Source: Tenacibaculum sp. M341
GTDB lineage: Bacteria; Bacteroidota; Bacteroidia; Flavobacteriales; Flavobacteriaceae
Assembly (NCBI RefSeq): GCF_004337695.1
Contig: NZ_SJXJ01000014.1
Location: 54,144 to 118,143, forward strand
DNA: 64,000 nucleotides
Direction: 5' to 3'
Shown here: positions 8,808 through 16,459 of the stretch, piece by piece
Layout: each line of letters opens with the position of its first letter
Position numbering within the stretch: the stretch's first letter is position 1
Position numbers and translations under genes: made by a program
Notes under the pieces: model-generated
Database searches by the model: none
Seen by the model: the letters and a program-made list of their open reading frames with translations, nothing else
Told to the model about the DNA's origin: nothing

Positions 8808-10712
8808 TTATTCCATACGTTTTTTAATCACTGTTGTTTTAGTAAGAATACGCTTTAAAATATCTAAAATTTCTATTTGACGTTCTTCTGTGGCTTGTAA
8901 AGTAGCATTTTGAGTAATATTATTAATAGTTACATTTGGAGTCGTACCATTTACTTGCTGAAGAATTCCTTCGTTTTTCATTAAAATCTTCTTGGCGATA
9001 AATAAAATATCATCTTGATTGGTAGATGTAGCTGGTCTCACAATTGGGGCTTGATATACCACAAAACGATAAATGTCTTCTGGACCAGAAAAATCTTGTT
9101 CGGCACTCCAGTCTGTATAACCATCTCTGGTTACATCTATTCTTGTATTATTACTTGCAAACTGAGTAACACTATTACTAACACCAGTATAATTTGTAAG
9201 TGATAAAAACGTATTACTAGGAGAAACAGAATTGTCAGAAATAGTAAGATTAGCACTTGTAAGATTGCTAATTTGTATGAATTTATACAATTGGCTAGCG
9301 TCTTCTAATCCTACATTTAAGTTATTTAAATCTGCAATTGAAGAGTTTACAGAACTCTCTATTTTTACAAACTTATCACAAGGAGAAATTACAGCACTAC
9401 CAGTTAATTCAAAACGGTAATTATCAATATCTAAAATATCTTTTTGAGGAGTAGCAAAAACTCTATCAATAGATGGTTGAGTTAAATTGCTAAGTTTATT
9501 TAGTTTGATAAAATCATATAGTTCACATAATGTTCTGTTAGCAGAAACAGTTACGGTTCTAGCAGCATGATCTATATTAATTCCGGTATAACCACCTACA
9601 GTAGCTGTATTGGTTTCAGTAATAAATTCATCATCTGTTATCACTACATTATCAACAATAGGTTCGTTAAAATCTCTTGCAACTGCATAATAATTTTTTA
9701 AATAATTAGGAACTACTAAAACAGAGGTTCCTCTATCAAAATTTGTGGCAACTGTATTGTCAATTCTCAATACTTCTTGTTTCGGAATTGTTCCTTGCGC
9801 ATCTGTAGTTTCGGTGTAATCAAAACTGTTTCCGTTTACATTATACAACGTAACAGTTAATCCGTTTAATGGACTAAGATTTGTGTCGGTAACAACTAAA
9901 TCGTGTGTGTAAAACTCTTGTACAGGCAAAGTACCGCCACCAGAATAGCCAGTCCATCCAGCAGGTTTTATGGGGTTAACAAAGAAGAAATCAACATTTC
10001 TAGGACTGAAATTCCAGTTGGTTGCATCCCATTCCATATCAAAAGTTTTAAAATCTCCTTGAGATCCAGAACCACCCACCATTCTTGTAACACCTAATAA
10101 CTTTAAGCCATTAATAATTTCTGTATCACCAGCAGCTCTAGCACCAGGCTCAAAGTTAAGTCCACCATTAGCATTTACAATGGTAATATTATTTAAGGTT
10201 GTATTGGTTTGAAAGTGTAAAAAATCGCTACCACCATAACTAACCATAGTAACATTATCCATATTAAAGGTGTAATTACCATTATTAAAAAAATCACTTC
10301 TACCACTAGTTACCCCTTGTAAGTAAAACACACGAGTAAAATTAGCGGTGTATGCTTGATTATAACTATGTGATTTTGCGTTACCACTGTAATGTATTGT
10401 AATATCAGTAAAATTTACAGTACAATTAGATCTTGGCGCATATCTAAAAATACCAGGAAAATGATATACTGCATTATTATCAGTAAACACGGCGTTATTA
10501 TTAATAATTAACTCTGCATTAAATGTGATATCATTATTTACAACGGTACCAGCAGCAGGGTTCGCTTGAATAAAGGTTCTTAAATCATTTCCGGTTTGAG
10601 TTCCAGAAACAACGATATTTGGTCTTGCGCCTCCAGGATTAAATACAATCTGTGCGCTTAAATTATGAAAGCTAAAAAGTAAAGCTACTCCAAAAAGTAT
10701 AACTATCCTCAT
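8808..10712 (-). CDS. Secreted beta-rich protein of unknown function
   Basis: 634 residues with a signal peptide (MRIVILFGVALLFSFHNLSAQ). Residues about 30-240 are rich in short Asn/Thr/Val beta strands (FTDITIHYSG, FNMDNVTMVS, TLNNITIVNANGG) of the kind found in right-handed beta-helix proteins. Around 268-315 is an Ig-like segment (DLVVTDTNLSPLNGLTVTLYN). A short motif of the form [DE]-[LI]-x-x-F-[IV] recurs near 43, 397, 474 and 546 (DLRTFI, ELYDFI, QLYKFI, DIYRFV), suggesting repeated units. The last 30 residues form an amphipathic, heptad-like helix (RQIEILDILKRILTK). No catalytic motif or type IX sorting domain is seen. It follows the 135-aa gene by 4 bases. I do not recognise the family; a surface fibre or adhesin is possible. 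Confidence 0.6.
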   Translation of the reverse strand: MRIVILFGVALLFSFHNLSAQIVFNPGGARPNIVVSGTQTGNDLRTFIQANPAAGTVVNNDITFNAELIINNNAVFTDNNAVYHFPGIFRYAPRSNCTVNFTDITIHYSGNAKSHSYNQAYTANFTRVFYLQGVTSGRSDFFNNGNYTFNMDNVTMVSYGGSDFLHFQTNTTLNNITIVNANGGLNFEPGARAAGDTEIINGLKLLGVTRMVGGSGSQGDFKTFDMEWDATNWNFSPRNVDFFFVNPIKPAGWTGYSGGGTLPVQEFYTHDLVVTDTNLSPLNGLTVTLYNVNGNSFDYTETTDAQGTIPKQEVLRIDNTVATNFDRGTSVLVVPNYLKNYYAVARDFNEPIVDNVVITDDEFITETNTATVGGYTGINIDHAARTVTVSANRTLCELYDFIKLNKLSNLTQPSIDRVFATPQKDILDIDNYRFELTGSAVISPCDKFVKIESSVNSSIADLNNLNVGLEDASQLYKFIQISNLTSANLTISDNSVSPSNTFLSLTNYTGVSNSVTQFASNNTRIDVTRDGYTDWSAEQDFSGPEDIYRFVVYQAPIVRPATSTNQDDILFIAKKILMKNEGILQQVNGTTPNVTINNITQNATLQATEERQIEILDILKRILTKTTVIKKRME

Positions 10713-10716
10713 AAAT

Positions 10717-11124
10717 TTAATTGTATGTTAAAGCACTAATTGCAGCTAATGTAGTTGGTTGTGCACCAGTTCCCATAGCACTTGTTTCAGCATTAATATC
10801 ATTTCTATGAAAACGAGTTACCATCCAATCGTTTGTGCTAATTCTTACAGAAACGTAAATATAGTCAGCGTCTTCAACAAGAGTTTCGTTTGTAATTACT
10901 GGAGAATTATCCAGTAATTTTATCCAATTGGTTCCATCATAAATATATAAGCTTTTCTGATCATCAGCATAAGCAATACTTCCTGTATTAACACCTGTTA
11001 AGCTGGTAAGATCAGTTAAATTAGTGGCAATTGGAATTCCCATTAAGCTTTGAGCATCTATCTGAGAAAAAACTTTAAAAGAGGAGATTATTACAACTAA
11101 AAAAAATATTTTTTTGATGTTCAT
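10717..11124 (-). CDS. Small secreted protein upstream of the beta-helix-like gene
   Basis: 135 residues from ATG 11124 (MNIKKIFFLVV...), which opens a clean signal peptide. An ORF start 14 codons further upstream would put charged and Pro residues ahead of that signal and is rejected. The mature part carries GSIAYADDQKSLYIYDGTNWIKL, a motif frequent in secreted flavobacterial proteins and tail-fibre-like proteins, where one line of a beta structure displays a YDGTNW turn. The rest (YIYVSVRISTNDWMVTRFHRND) is beta-rich. It is translationally close (4 bases) to the 634-aa gene and is likely a structural partner. Function unknown. Confidence 0.6.
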   Translation of the reverse strand: MNIKKIFFLVVIISSFKVFSQIDAQSLMGIPIATNLTDLTSLTGVNTGSIAYADDQKSLYIYDGTNWIKLLDNSPVITNETLVEDADYIYVSVRISTNDWMVTRFHRNDINAETSAMGTGAQPTTLAAISALTYN

Positions 11125-11231
11125 GATTTTGGGGAATAAAGAAAATATACACCCGTCAATATACAAAAAAATATTAAAATTTGAGATTTTATGTGAAATG
11201 TATAAAGCTTATGTTTTTGTTTTTTAAGGGT

Positions 11232-11729
11232 TTAGAAGTTGTATCCAATATTGAGCCCAACTCTAGGTACAACTACAGGAGCTGTATCGGTAAACATATT
11301 TCTACCAATACCAGCAAGTACACTTACTGTAAATCCTCCATTAGAAACATATTTACTTCCTATTGAAATACCAAGGGCTCCATCGGTGTAGTTTTCTATT
11401 TGCTGAACACCAGAAACTTCTATTGTGTTTTCACCATTGTTAATACCAAAGAAAACCTCTCCAAAATAATTCCAAGTTCTATTTTTTGTAAAATAATGAC
11501 GAAAAAAAGGAGTAAACATACTTTCTTCATTATATCTAAAATCAGAGGTTTTTCCTTCAAAATTGAATAATGCTGAAACCCCTACAGAAGATTGATCAGA
11601 AATATAATATTCATAAGAAATATCTAATGATTTCATTACTAAAGCATCTCCAATATCAATGCTTATTTCTTGTTGCGACCATGAAAAAGTACTTATAAGT
11701 AACGTAGTAAAAGCGATTAATTTCTTCAT
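11232..11729 (-). CDS. Small outer-membrane beta-barrel protein
   Basis: 165 residues from ATG 11729. The upstream extension of the frame would precede a normal signal peptide (MKKLIAFTTLLISTFSWSQ), so the internal ATG is chosen. The mature protein alternates polar and aromatic residues in about eight strands (ISYEYYISDQSSVGVSALF, TPFFRHYFTK, WNYFGEVFFGIN, GALGISIGSKY, GFTVSVLAGIGRN) and ends in NIGYNF, a typical C-terminal barrel strand with terminal Phe. The size suits an 8-stranded OmpA/OmpW-like porin or a DUF3575-type barrel. It starts 63 bases after the stop of the 1123-aa gene on the same strand and may be co-transcribed with it. Confidence 0.72.
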   Translation of the reverse strand: MKKLIAFTTLLISTFSWSQQEISIDIGDALVMKSLDISYEYYISDQSSVGVSALFNFEGKTSDFRYNEESMFTPFFRHYFTKNRTWNYFGEVFFGINNGENTIEVSGVQQIENYTDGALGISIGSKYVSNGGFTVSVLAGIGRNMFTDTAPVVVPRVGLNIGYNF

Positions 11730-11792
11730 TTTTTTCTGAGTTTGATAAATAGTTTGAAGCAATAATTATGCCACCTAAAAAGATATATTTAT

Positions 11793-14700
11793 CTAAAAAA
11801 TAGCTTTTAATTGTACAGTTCCCGTATGAATTACTTTAGAAGTTTCACTTTTTCTACCGAAGTAATTAACGCTTAAGTTTAATAAAGAGTTTAATTTTTG
11901 ATTTACCAGTACATTCCAAGTATAATTAGTCCCTGATTGAAGTCCTTCTAGCATTTGATACCCAACAGGAGAATTTGGATCTCCATTAAAACGATTTAGA
12001 AACACATTAAAATCAGCAGAAATTTGATTTTGTTTTTTACTGATGAAAAAATACTCAGCACCTACTTTTTGTAAGTTTAATTGTTCGAAATCAGCCATTG
12101 TGTTTTTTTTATCTTTCAACTGATAAAATATTGAAAAACGATGATTTTTACTGTACAAATAAGAAAGTTTAGGAAGTAACTCTTTAGTATTTATATTGTA
12201 ATTTCTGTTAAGTAAGTTTTCTGTTTTTAATTCGTTTTTAGAAGTCGCTCCATTCACTTCAAATAGCCAAGTAGGACTTAATTTATGTTGAAATTCTATT
12301 TGATGTATTTCAGCATTATTTTCCTGATTACCTATGCTAAATTGTTGTTTGTTTTTAGAAGTACCGTAGGTATAAGTCCAACTATTTTTTTGTAAACTTC
12401 TGTTATAGTAAAAACTGTTTCTAAAATTAAATTGTAATCCAACTAGTTTATCATCATCTAATTTAAAAGGATTCAGGTTAAAACCATCATCGGCTCTTTG
12501 TTGTTCGTTGTTTACTGATAAATAACTCTGATTGTAAAAATGGGATATGAATTTTTTAAATCCTTTTTTACTTTTCCATTGAAAAGGATTCAAGGTTATA
12601 GTTTGTTTCCAAGAAACCTTTTGAGTGGGTAAAAAACGAATATTAGGCAAAGCAACACGAAGGTAAGTTGCCTGATCTTGAAATTGAGCAATTTCAAACT
12701 CTTCAAACTGTTGTATACCATCATTATTATAATCAATCCAAGTATAAAAACCTTGTCCAGGTTCAGTTTTTACGTATACAAAATCTTGTTGGGGTATATT
12801 TCCAGAAGAGGTTTCATAAACTGTATTTAACGATAAAAAGTTTTTGAAAAACTGTTGATTATAAACCATCTTAGAGTTTAAATGCTGTTCATTTTCAATA
12901 AACTTATTGTCTGTAAATCGGTAACTAGCAAACACTCCTAAGTTTGTAGTTTTATTTTTGATTAACTGACTTTTTAAGTAAATGGTATTTCTATTATTAA
13001 TTTCAGTAAAACGATTATTTCTAATACTATCATTCCTTCTATAATTCAAGCCGATTTTAGCATATACTTTTGCAGTATCACCTATACCAAAATAACCTTC
13101 GTATTCTTGAAATTGATGACTTAATAAATTTAAAGAGTTGGTTGTTTTTTCTTTTATTTCATTTGTCTCAGCATTTATAAAACCACCAATCCATGTTTTT
13201 TTAAAGTGTTTTTCACCGTTTGTTTGTATTCTAAAAAAAGAATCTTCTTCCATTTCAGAACTGTTATTTAGTAAACTGGTTTGAAGTTGAAAAAGTGTAC
13301 TTTCAGACTTTAATTTGGAAAATAGTTCATGTTTATTTCCTTTAAAACTATCAGCAAAGCTTAAATGATTAAAACGGTATTGAAAAGAGTTATCTTTATC
13401 TTTAGAATAATTTAAGGCAGTGTTAAATAAATGCTGATTACCGATGGTACTTCTTAAGTTCCAATCTCTATTAAACTCTACATTTCTAAATCGCTGTACC
13501 GTTTTAAAATTTTCCTGTACAAATTCATAATTAGCAGTGTTGGTAAGTTTCCATTTTTTTGCAATTAAGGTTTGATCCCATTTGATTTTTGCAGCAATTT
13601 GCTTGTTTTTTTCATCATCAATTGTCGAAAATAAATTCGCATCATTATCACTGTAAGCTAGCTCAGCATTTATAGTTGTTTTTTCAGAAGGAATATAATT
13701 GGCGTTTAAAACCGCAACTTGTAAACTATTAGGAGCTATTAGTTGTGTAATTGGCGCAAAATTTCCCTGATTCACCCCAACATATCTATAAATAGTACCA
13801 ATAGCAATAGTATTATCAACTACATAATCACCATTATTTGCCCCCACATTAGAAAAGGTAACGGTATATAATTCATCATTTTCATCGTTAGAAAACTCAA
13901 AAAACTCGGTGGTGTTTTGTACAGTTTTTTTATACTGAATTCTATTTGCAGAAAACTCATCAACAAACGCACTAGAGGAAACCATTTGAGAAACATCATT
14001 TCCGGCATTGGCTAATATTTCCTTTTGATTATCACTTAAGTTTTGTTGTATAGGTTGATTTTTAGCGTCGTTTTCATTGTAAAAATAACCAGAAATAGAA
14101 AAGTTATCGTCAGAATAAGCAGCTTTTTCATAAGTGATAAAGCGCGTATAATTTTGATCAGAAAATTGAAATTCTATCCGAATACGCATATCATTTGTAA
14201 TAGGGTAAGTGGTATTAAAACGAATTTCGCCTAAATTATAATCAATTACATAATCGGCATTTTCTCCTCGTTTTAGTGGTGCACCATTAACAAAAACAGC
14301 ATCACTACCAGCAACAATTACAATGTTAGTTTCGTTATTAGGACCTAAAATTTTGTACGGTCCTTGGTTACCTTCTAAACCAACAAAATTAAAAGATGAA
14401 AACCTACCACGGACAATGGCACCCGAAGCACCAACAGATGTTTTATCACTCAAATTGGCATTTACTTGTATACCTGTTACTTGTTTTTTAAAATTTAAAA
14501 AGTAACTGTCTTTATTTTCTAAAGAAACATCACCACCTTTTACACCCCAATTTTTACTAAACAATTCAATAAAAATTCTATCAAAATCGGTTATGTTTTG
14601 AGAATACCCACTTTGTTGTAATGGAAAGTTAGTGTCAAAAATATTGGCTTTTATCGATACGTCTTTAGATATTTTACCCTCTATGGTTAAGTCTAACGAA

Positions 14701-15164
14701 GCATTGGTAACTGCATTTTGATTGTTTCCAGAAGTAACACCTCTTACAATAAACCCTTGAGTTTTCAATCCGTCAAAGAGTTTTAATTGCGATTTCTGTT
14801 TGTTGGTTGTTAAGCTATATAATTTTTCGGTATTTGTATTAGGTACAATTAATCGATCATCTAACGGACTATATATTTTAGTTAAAAAATCGGGATATCG
14901 TAAGTACTCAACAATAATTTGGGGGTATGTTGTTTTATCAATAAATAATAAAGCTTTTGGAAAATCAACACGATACTTAGTTTTCGGAATCTTTTCTTTA
15001 TCAATAGTTAAAACATTAAAAAAATCTGGATTAATACTAACCGAATCAATAGCAATTGAATCTTTTTCAACCTTAATAGTTTTAATTCTATATTCTTTAA
15101 GTTTCCTTTGAGAAAAGGAAATAGAAGAAATTAACACAAAAAATAAAACAATTTTTTTGGTCAT
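11793..15164 (-). CDS. Very large putative outer-membrane beta-barrel protein
   Basis: 1123 residues with a signal peptide (MTKKIVLFFVLISSISFSQ). An N-terminal region (about 20-120) with mixed beta structure is followed by many amphipathic strands from about 150 to the end, which closes on VQLKAIF with a terminal Phe. Around residues 290-335 is VFVNGAPLKRGENADYVIDY followed by GEIRFNTTYPIT and RIRIEFQFSDQNYTRF, a G-x-DY-x-x-DY-x-x-G-x-I-x-F pattern that also occurs in very large flavobacterial surface barrels such as SprA. It is far shorter than SprA and no SprA-specific order is visible, so I do not assign that name. No carboxypeptidase-like or plug domain is present, which argues against a TonB receptor. 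Function unknown. Confidence 0.62.
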   Translation of the reverse strand: MTKKIVLFFVLISSISFSQRKLKEYRIKTIKVEKDSIAIDSVSINPDFFNVLTIDKEKIPKTKYRVDFPKALLFIDKTTYPQIIVEYLRYPDFLTKIYSPLDDRLIVPNTNTEKLYSLTTNKQKSQLKLFDGLKTQGFIVRGVTSGNNQNAVTNASLDLTIEGKISKDVSIKANIFDTNFPLQQSGYSQNITDFDRIFIELFSKNWGVKGGDVSLENKDSYFLNFKKQVTGIQVNANLSDKTSVGASGAIVRGRFSSFNFVGLEGNQGPYKILGPNNETNIVIVAGSDAVFVNGAPLKRGENADYVIDYNLGEIRFNTTYPITNDMRIRIEFQFSDQNYTRFITYEKAAYSDDNFSISGYFYNENDAKNQPIQQNLSDNQKEILANAGNDVSQMVSSSAFVDEFSANRIQYKKTVQNTTEFFEFSNDENDELYTVTFSNVGANNGDYVVDNTIAIGTIYRYVGVNQGNFAPITQLIAPNSLQVAVLNANYIPSEKTTINAELAYSDNDANLFSTIDDEKNKQIAAKIKWDQTLIAKKWKLTNTANYEFVQENFKTVQRFRNVEFNRDWNLRSTIGNQHLFNTALNYSKDKDNSFQYRFNHLSFADSFKGNKHELFSKLKSESTLFQLQTSLLNNSSEMEEDSFFRIQTNGEKHFKKTWIGGFINAETNEIKEKTTNSLNLLSHQFQEYEGYFGIGDTAKVYAKIGLNYRRNDSIRNNRFTEINNRNTIYLKSQLIKNKTTNLGVFASYRFTDNKFIENEQHLNSKMVYNQQFFKNFLSLNTVYETSSGNIPQQDFVYVKTEPGQGFYTWIDYNNDGIQQFEEFEIAQFQDQATYLRVALPNIRFLPTQKVSWKQTITLNPFQWKSKKGFKKFISHFYNQSYLSVNNEQQRADDGFNLNPFKLDDDKLVGLQFNFRNSFYYNRSLQKNSWTYTYGTSKNKQQFSIGNQENNAEIHQIEFQHKLSPTWLFEVNGATSKNELKTENLLNRNYNINTKELLPKLSYLYSKNHRFSIFYQLKDKKNTMADFEQLNLQKVGAEYFFISKKQNQISADFNVFLNRFNGDPNSPVGYQMLEGLQSGTNYTWNVLVNQKLNSLLNLSVNYFGRKSETSKVIHTGTVQLKAIF

Positions 15165-15185
15165 ACTTTAGTAACGTAACACTTG

Positions 15186-15193
15186 CAAAAATA
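15186..15193 (-). promoter_or_regulatory. Candidate -7 box for the 1123-aa barrel gene
   Basis: Read on the minus strand this is TATTTTTG, a match to TAnnTTTG, 21 bases upstream of the gene's ATG at 15164. No -33 TTTG at normal spacing is seen. Confidence 0.45.
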
Positions 15194-15267
15194 GTTTATT
15201 TAAAGTGATTGCACGTGTACAGCTTATTTGGTTGTTTATAGATGTAATTTTTTTGATTAAAATTTGT

Positions 15268-15361
15268 GCGTTCCCTAAAGGTCGGGCTTTCCGCAGTCGC
15301 TTTTAAAATGTTTGATGAAAACATTTTAAAGAGCTCCAACAAACACTCCAATCCCTAACGC
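15268..15361. repeat. Dispersed flavobacterial intergenic repeat
   Basis: The block opens with GCGTTCCC, continues with GGTCGGGCTTTCCGC and closes with ATCCCTAACGC, so its ends are inverted (GCGTT/AACGC). Between them is a hairpin: TTTAAAATGTTT (from about 15301) pairs with AAACATTTTAAA (ending near 15330) around a GATGA loop. From memory, elements with this GTCGGGCTTTCCGC...CCCTAACGC layout are scattered between genes in many Flavobacteriaceae chromosomes, with a variable hairpin in the middle. It is GC-richer than its surroundings. Its right end runs into the last codons of the convergent RsiV-like gene. Only one copy is seen in this window. Confidence 0.65.
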
Positions 15362-16293
15362 AGTTGTATTTCTTTGTAAGTAATAGGAAAAGCAGTTTCA
15401 CAAGGAGTCATAGCATGTGGGTAAGAAGGAGTAATATCAACTCCGTTATTGGTAAAAACCCAAGTGTAGTATTTCCAATAATCACTATTATCTGTAAAAT
15501 ATTCGCATTCAACCTCTAAATCTGCATCATTACTATATTTATTTTTAAGTAATTTATAATGGTCTATTCCAGGATATACATCTGTTAGTCTGTCAAGTAC
15601 TCTTTTATTTTTTAAATCGAAGTTATAACCAATGGTTCTGTGTGTTGGATGTGCACCACCACAATCAATAGACGAATACTCAGTAAAGCTAATGTACTTT
15701 TTAGAAATTAGTGCTACTTCAATAGAAAGGCTTAGCGAATTGCATTCAAATTCAAAACCAGCATATTTTGTATGAATACTATCTAGCACCGGATTTAAAA
15801 ACTCACGTTCAGCTTTTGAAAAGCCATTGCCCAATCTAAATAAGTGAGTTTTTGAATATTTTTCTGTAAACCAAACTAACTCTTTGTTATGATGAGTTGA
15901 AATACTATCTCTAATAAAAGTTGTTTTAGATAATCTATAAGAATTAAGATCTGTAGTAGTTTTTGTTAATAATACAGGTAATATTTCTCCATTATTTGTC
16001 CAACTACCAGTTATTACATCATCTTTCATTTTTAATTTAAACAACTCTTTTTCATCTTCTACATCAGAGTAAGTTTCATACAGAGTTAAGTTAGAAGATT
16101 CATTGGTGCCTTCTAAAAAAATATTTTTCAATTGAGAGTTGTAAAAGTAATAAGCATATAAAATATCACCATTTTCAGCATCAATTTCTAAACTCATAAA
16201 TATCTCATGCTTACCAATAACACCTTTATAATTTTGAGCATTAGTAGCAAAGCAAAAACAAATGACTACAATCAAAAAAAGATAATGTTTCAT
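15355..16293 (-). CDS. Secreted RsiV/DUF3298-like protein
   Basis: 312 residues with a signal peptide (MKHYLFLIVVICFCFATNAQ). The C-terminal half (about 180-310) has the DUF3298 pattern known from the extracellular part of RsiV: SIDCGGAHPTHRTIGYNFDL, then a RLTDVYPGI segment, a short charged helix, and YYTWVFTNNGVDITPSYPHAM ending in ITYKEIQL. Unlike RsiV it has no transmembrane anchor or cytoplasmic anti-sigma domain, so an anti-sigma role is not supported. The last two codons (CGT TAG) come from the end of the dispersed repeat. It lies 43 bases downstream of the feo operon on the same strand and could receive read-through. Confidence 0.6.
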   Translation of the reverse strand: MKHYLFLIVVICFCFATNAQNYKGVIGKHEIFMSLEIDAENGDILYAYYFYNSQLKNIFLEGTNESSNLTLYETYSDVEDEKELFKLKMKDDVITGSWTNNGEILPVLLTKTTTDLNSYRLSKTTFIRDSISTHHNKELVWFTEKYSKTHLFRLGNGFSKAEREFLNPVLDSIHTKYAGFEFECNSLSLSIEVALISKKYISFTEYSSIDCGGAHPTHRTIGYNFDLKNKRVLDRLTDVYPGIDHYKLLKNKYSNDADLEVECEYFTDNSDYWKYYTWVFTNNGVDITPSYPHAMTPCETAFPITYKEIQLR

Positions 16294-16335
16294 TTTAATC
16301 TTTCGAAAGTTGAATAAAGTTTTGTTTTAATACAG

Positions 16336-16458
16336 CTATCCGCATCCGCAACTTGTGCCTCCGCAACCATCATTGTCTTTTGGAGGAAAGACAAACTTTC
16401 TAACTAAAAAAGCGATAGCTAAAACCAAAACGGAGTATGTGATAATTTGTTGTAACAT
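16336..16458 (-). CDS. FeoB-associated Cys-rich membrane microprotein
   Basis: 40 residues. The start ATG at 16458 is separated from the feoB stop by one base. Residues 5-19 (IITYSVLVLAIAFLV) form one transmembrane helix. The tail is CGGTSCGCG with Cys at 32, 37 and 39, preceded by the charged linker PPKDND. This is the architecture of the short FeoB-associated Cys-rich proteins encoded after feoB in many bacteria, where a role in Feo assembly or in handling ferrous iron is suspected but unproven. The gene is easily missed because of its length. Its position directly after feoB and the Cys tail make it a real gene in my judgement. Confidence 0.85.
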   Translation of the reverse strand: MLQQIITYSVLVLAIAFLVRKFVFPPKDNDGCGGTSCGCG

Positions 16459-16459
16459 A

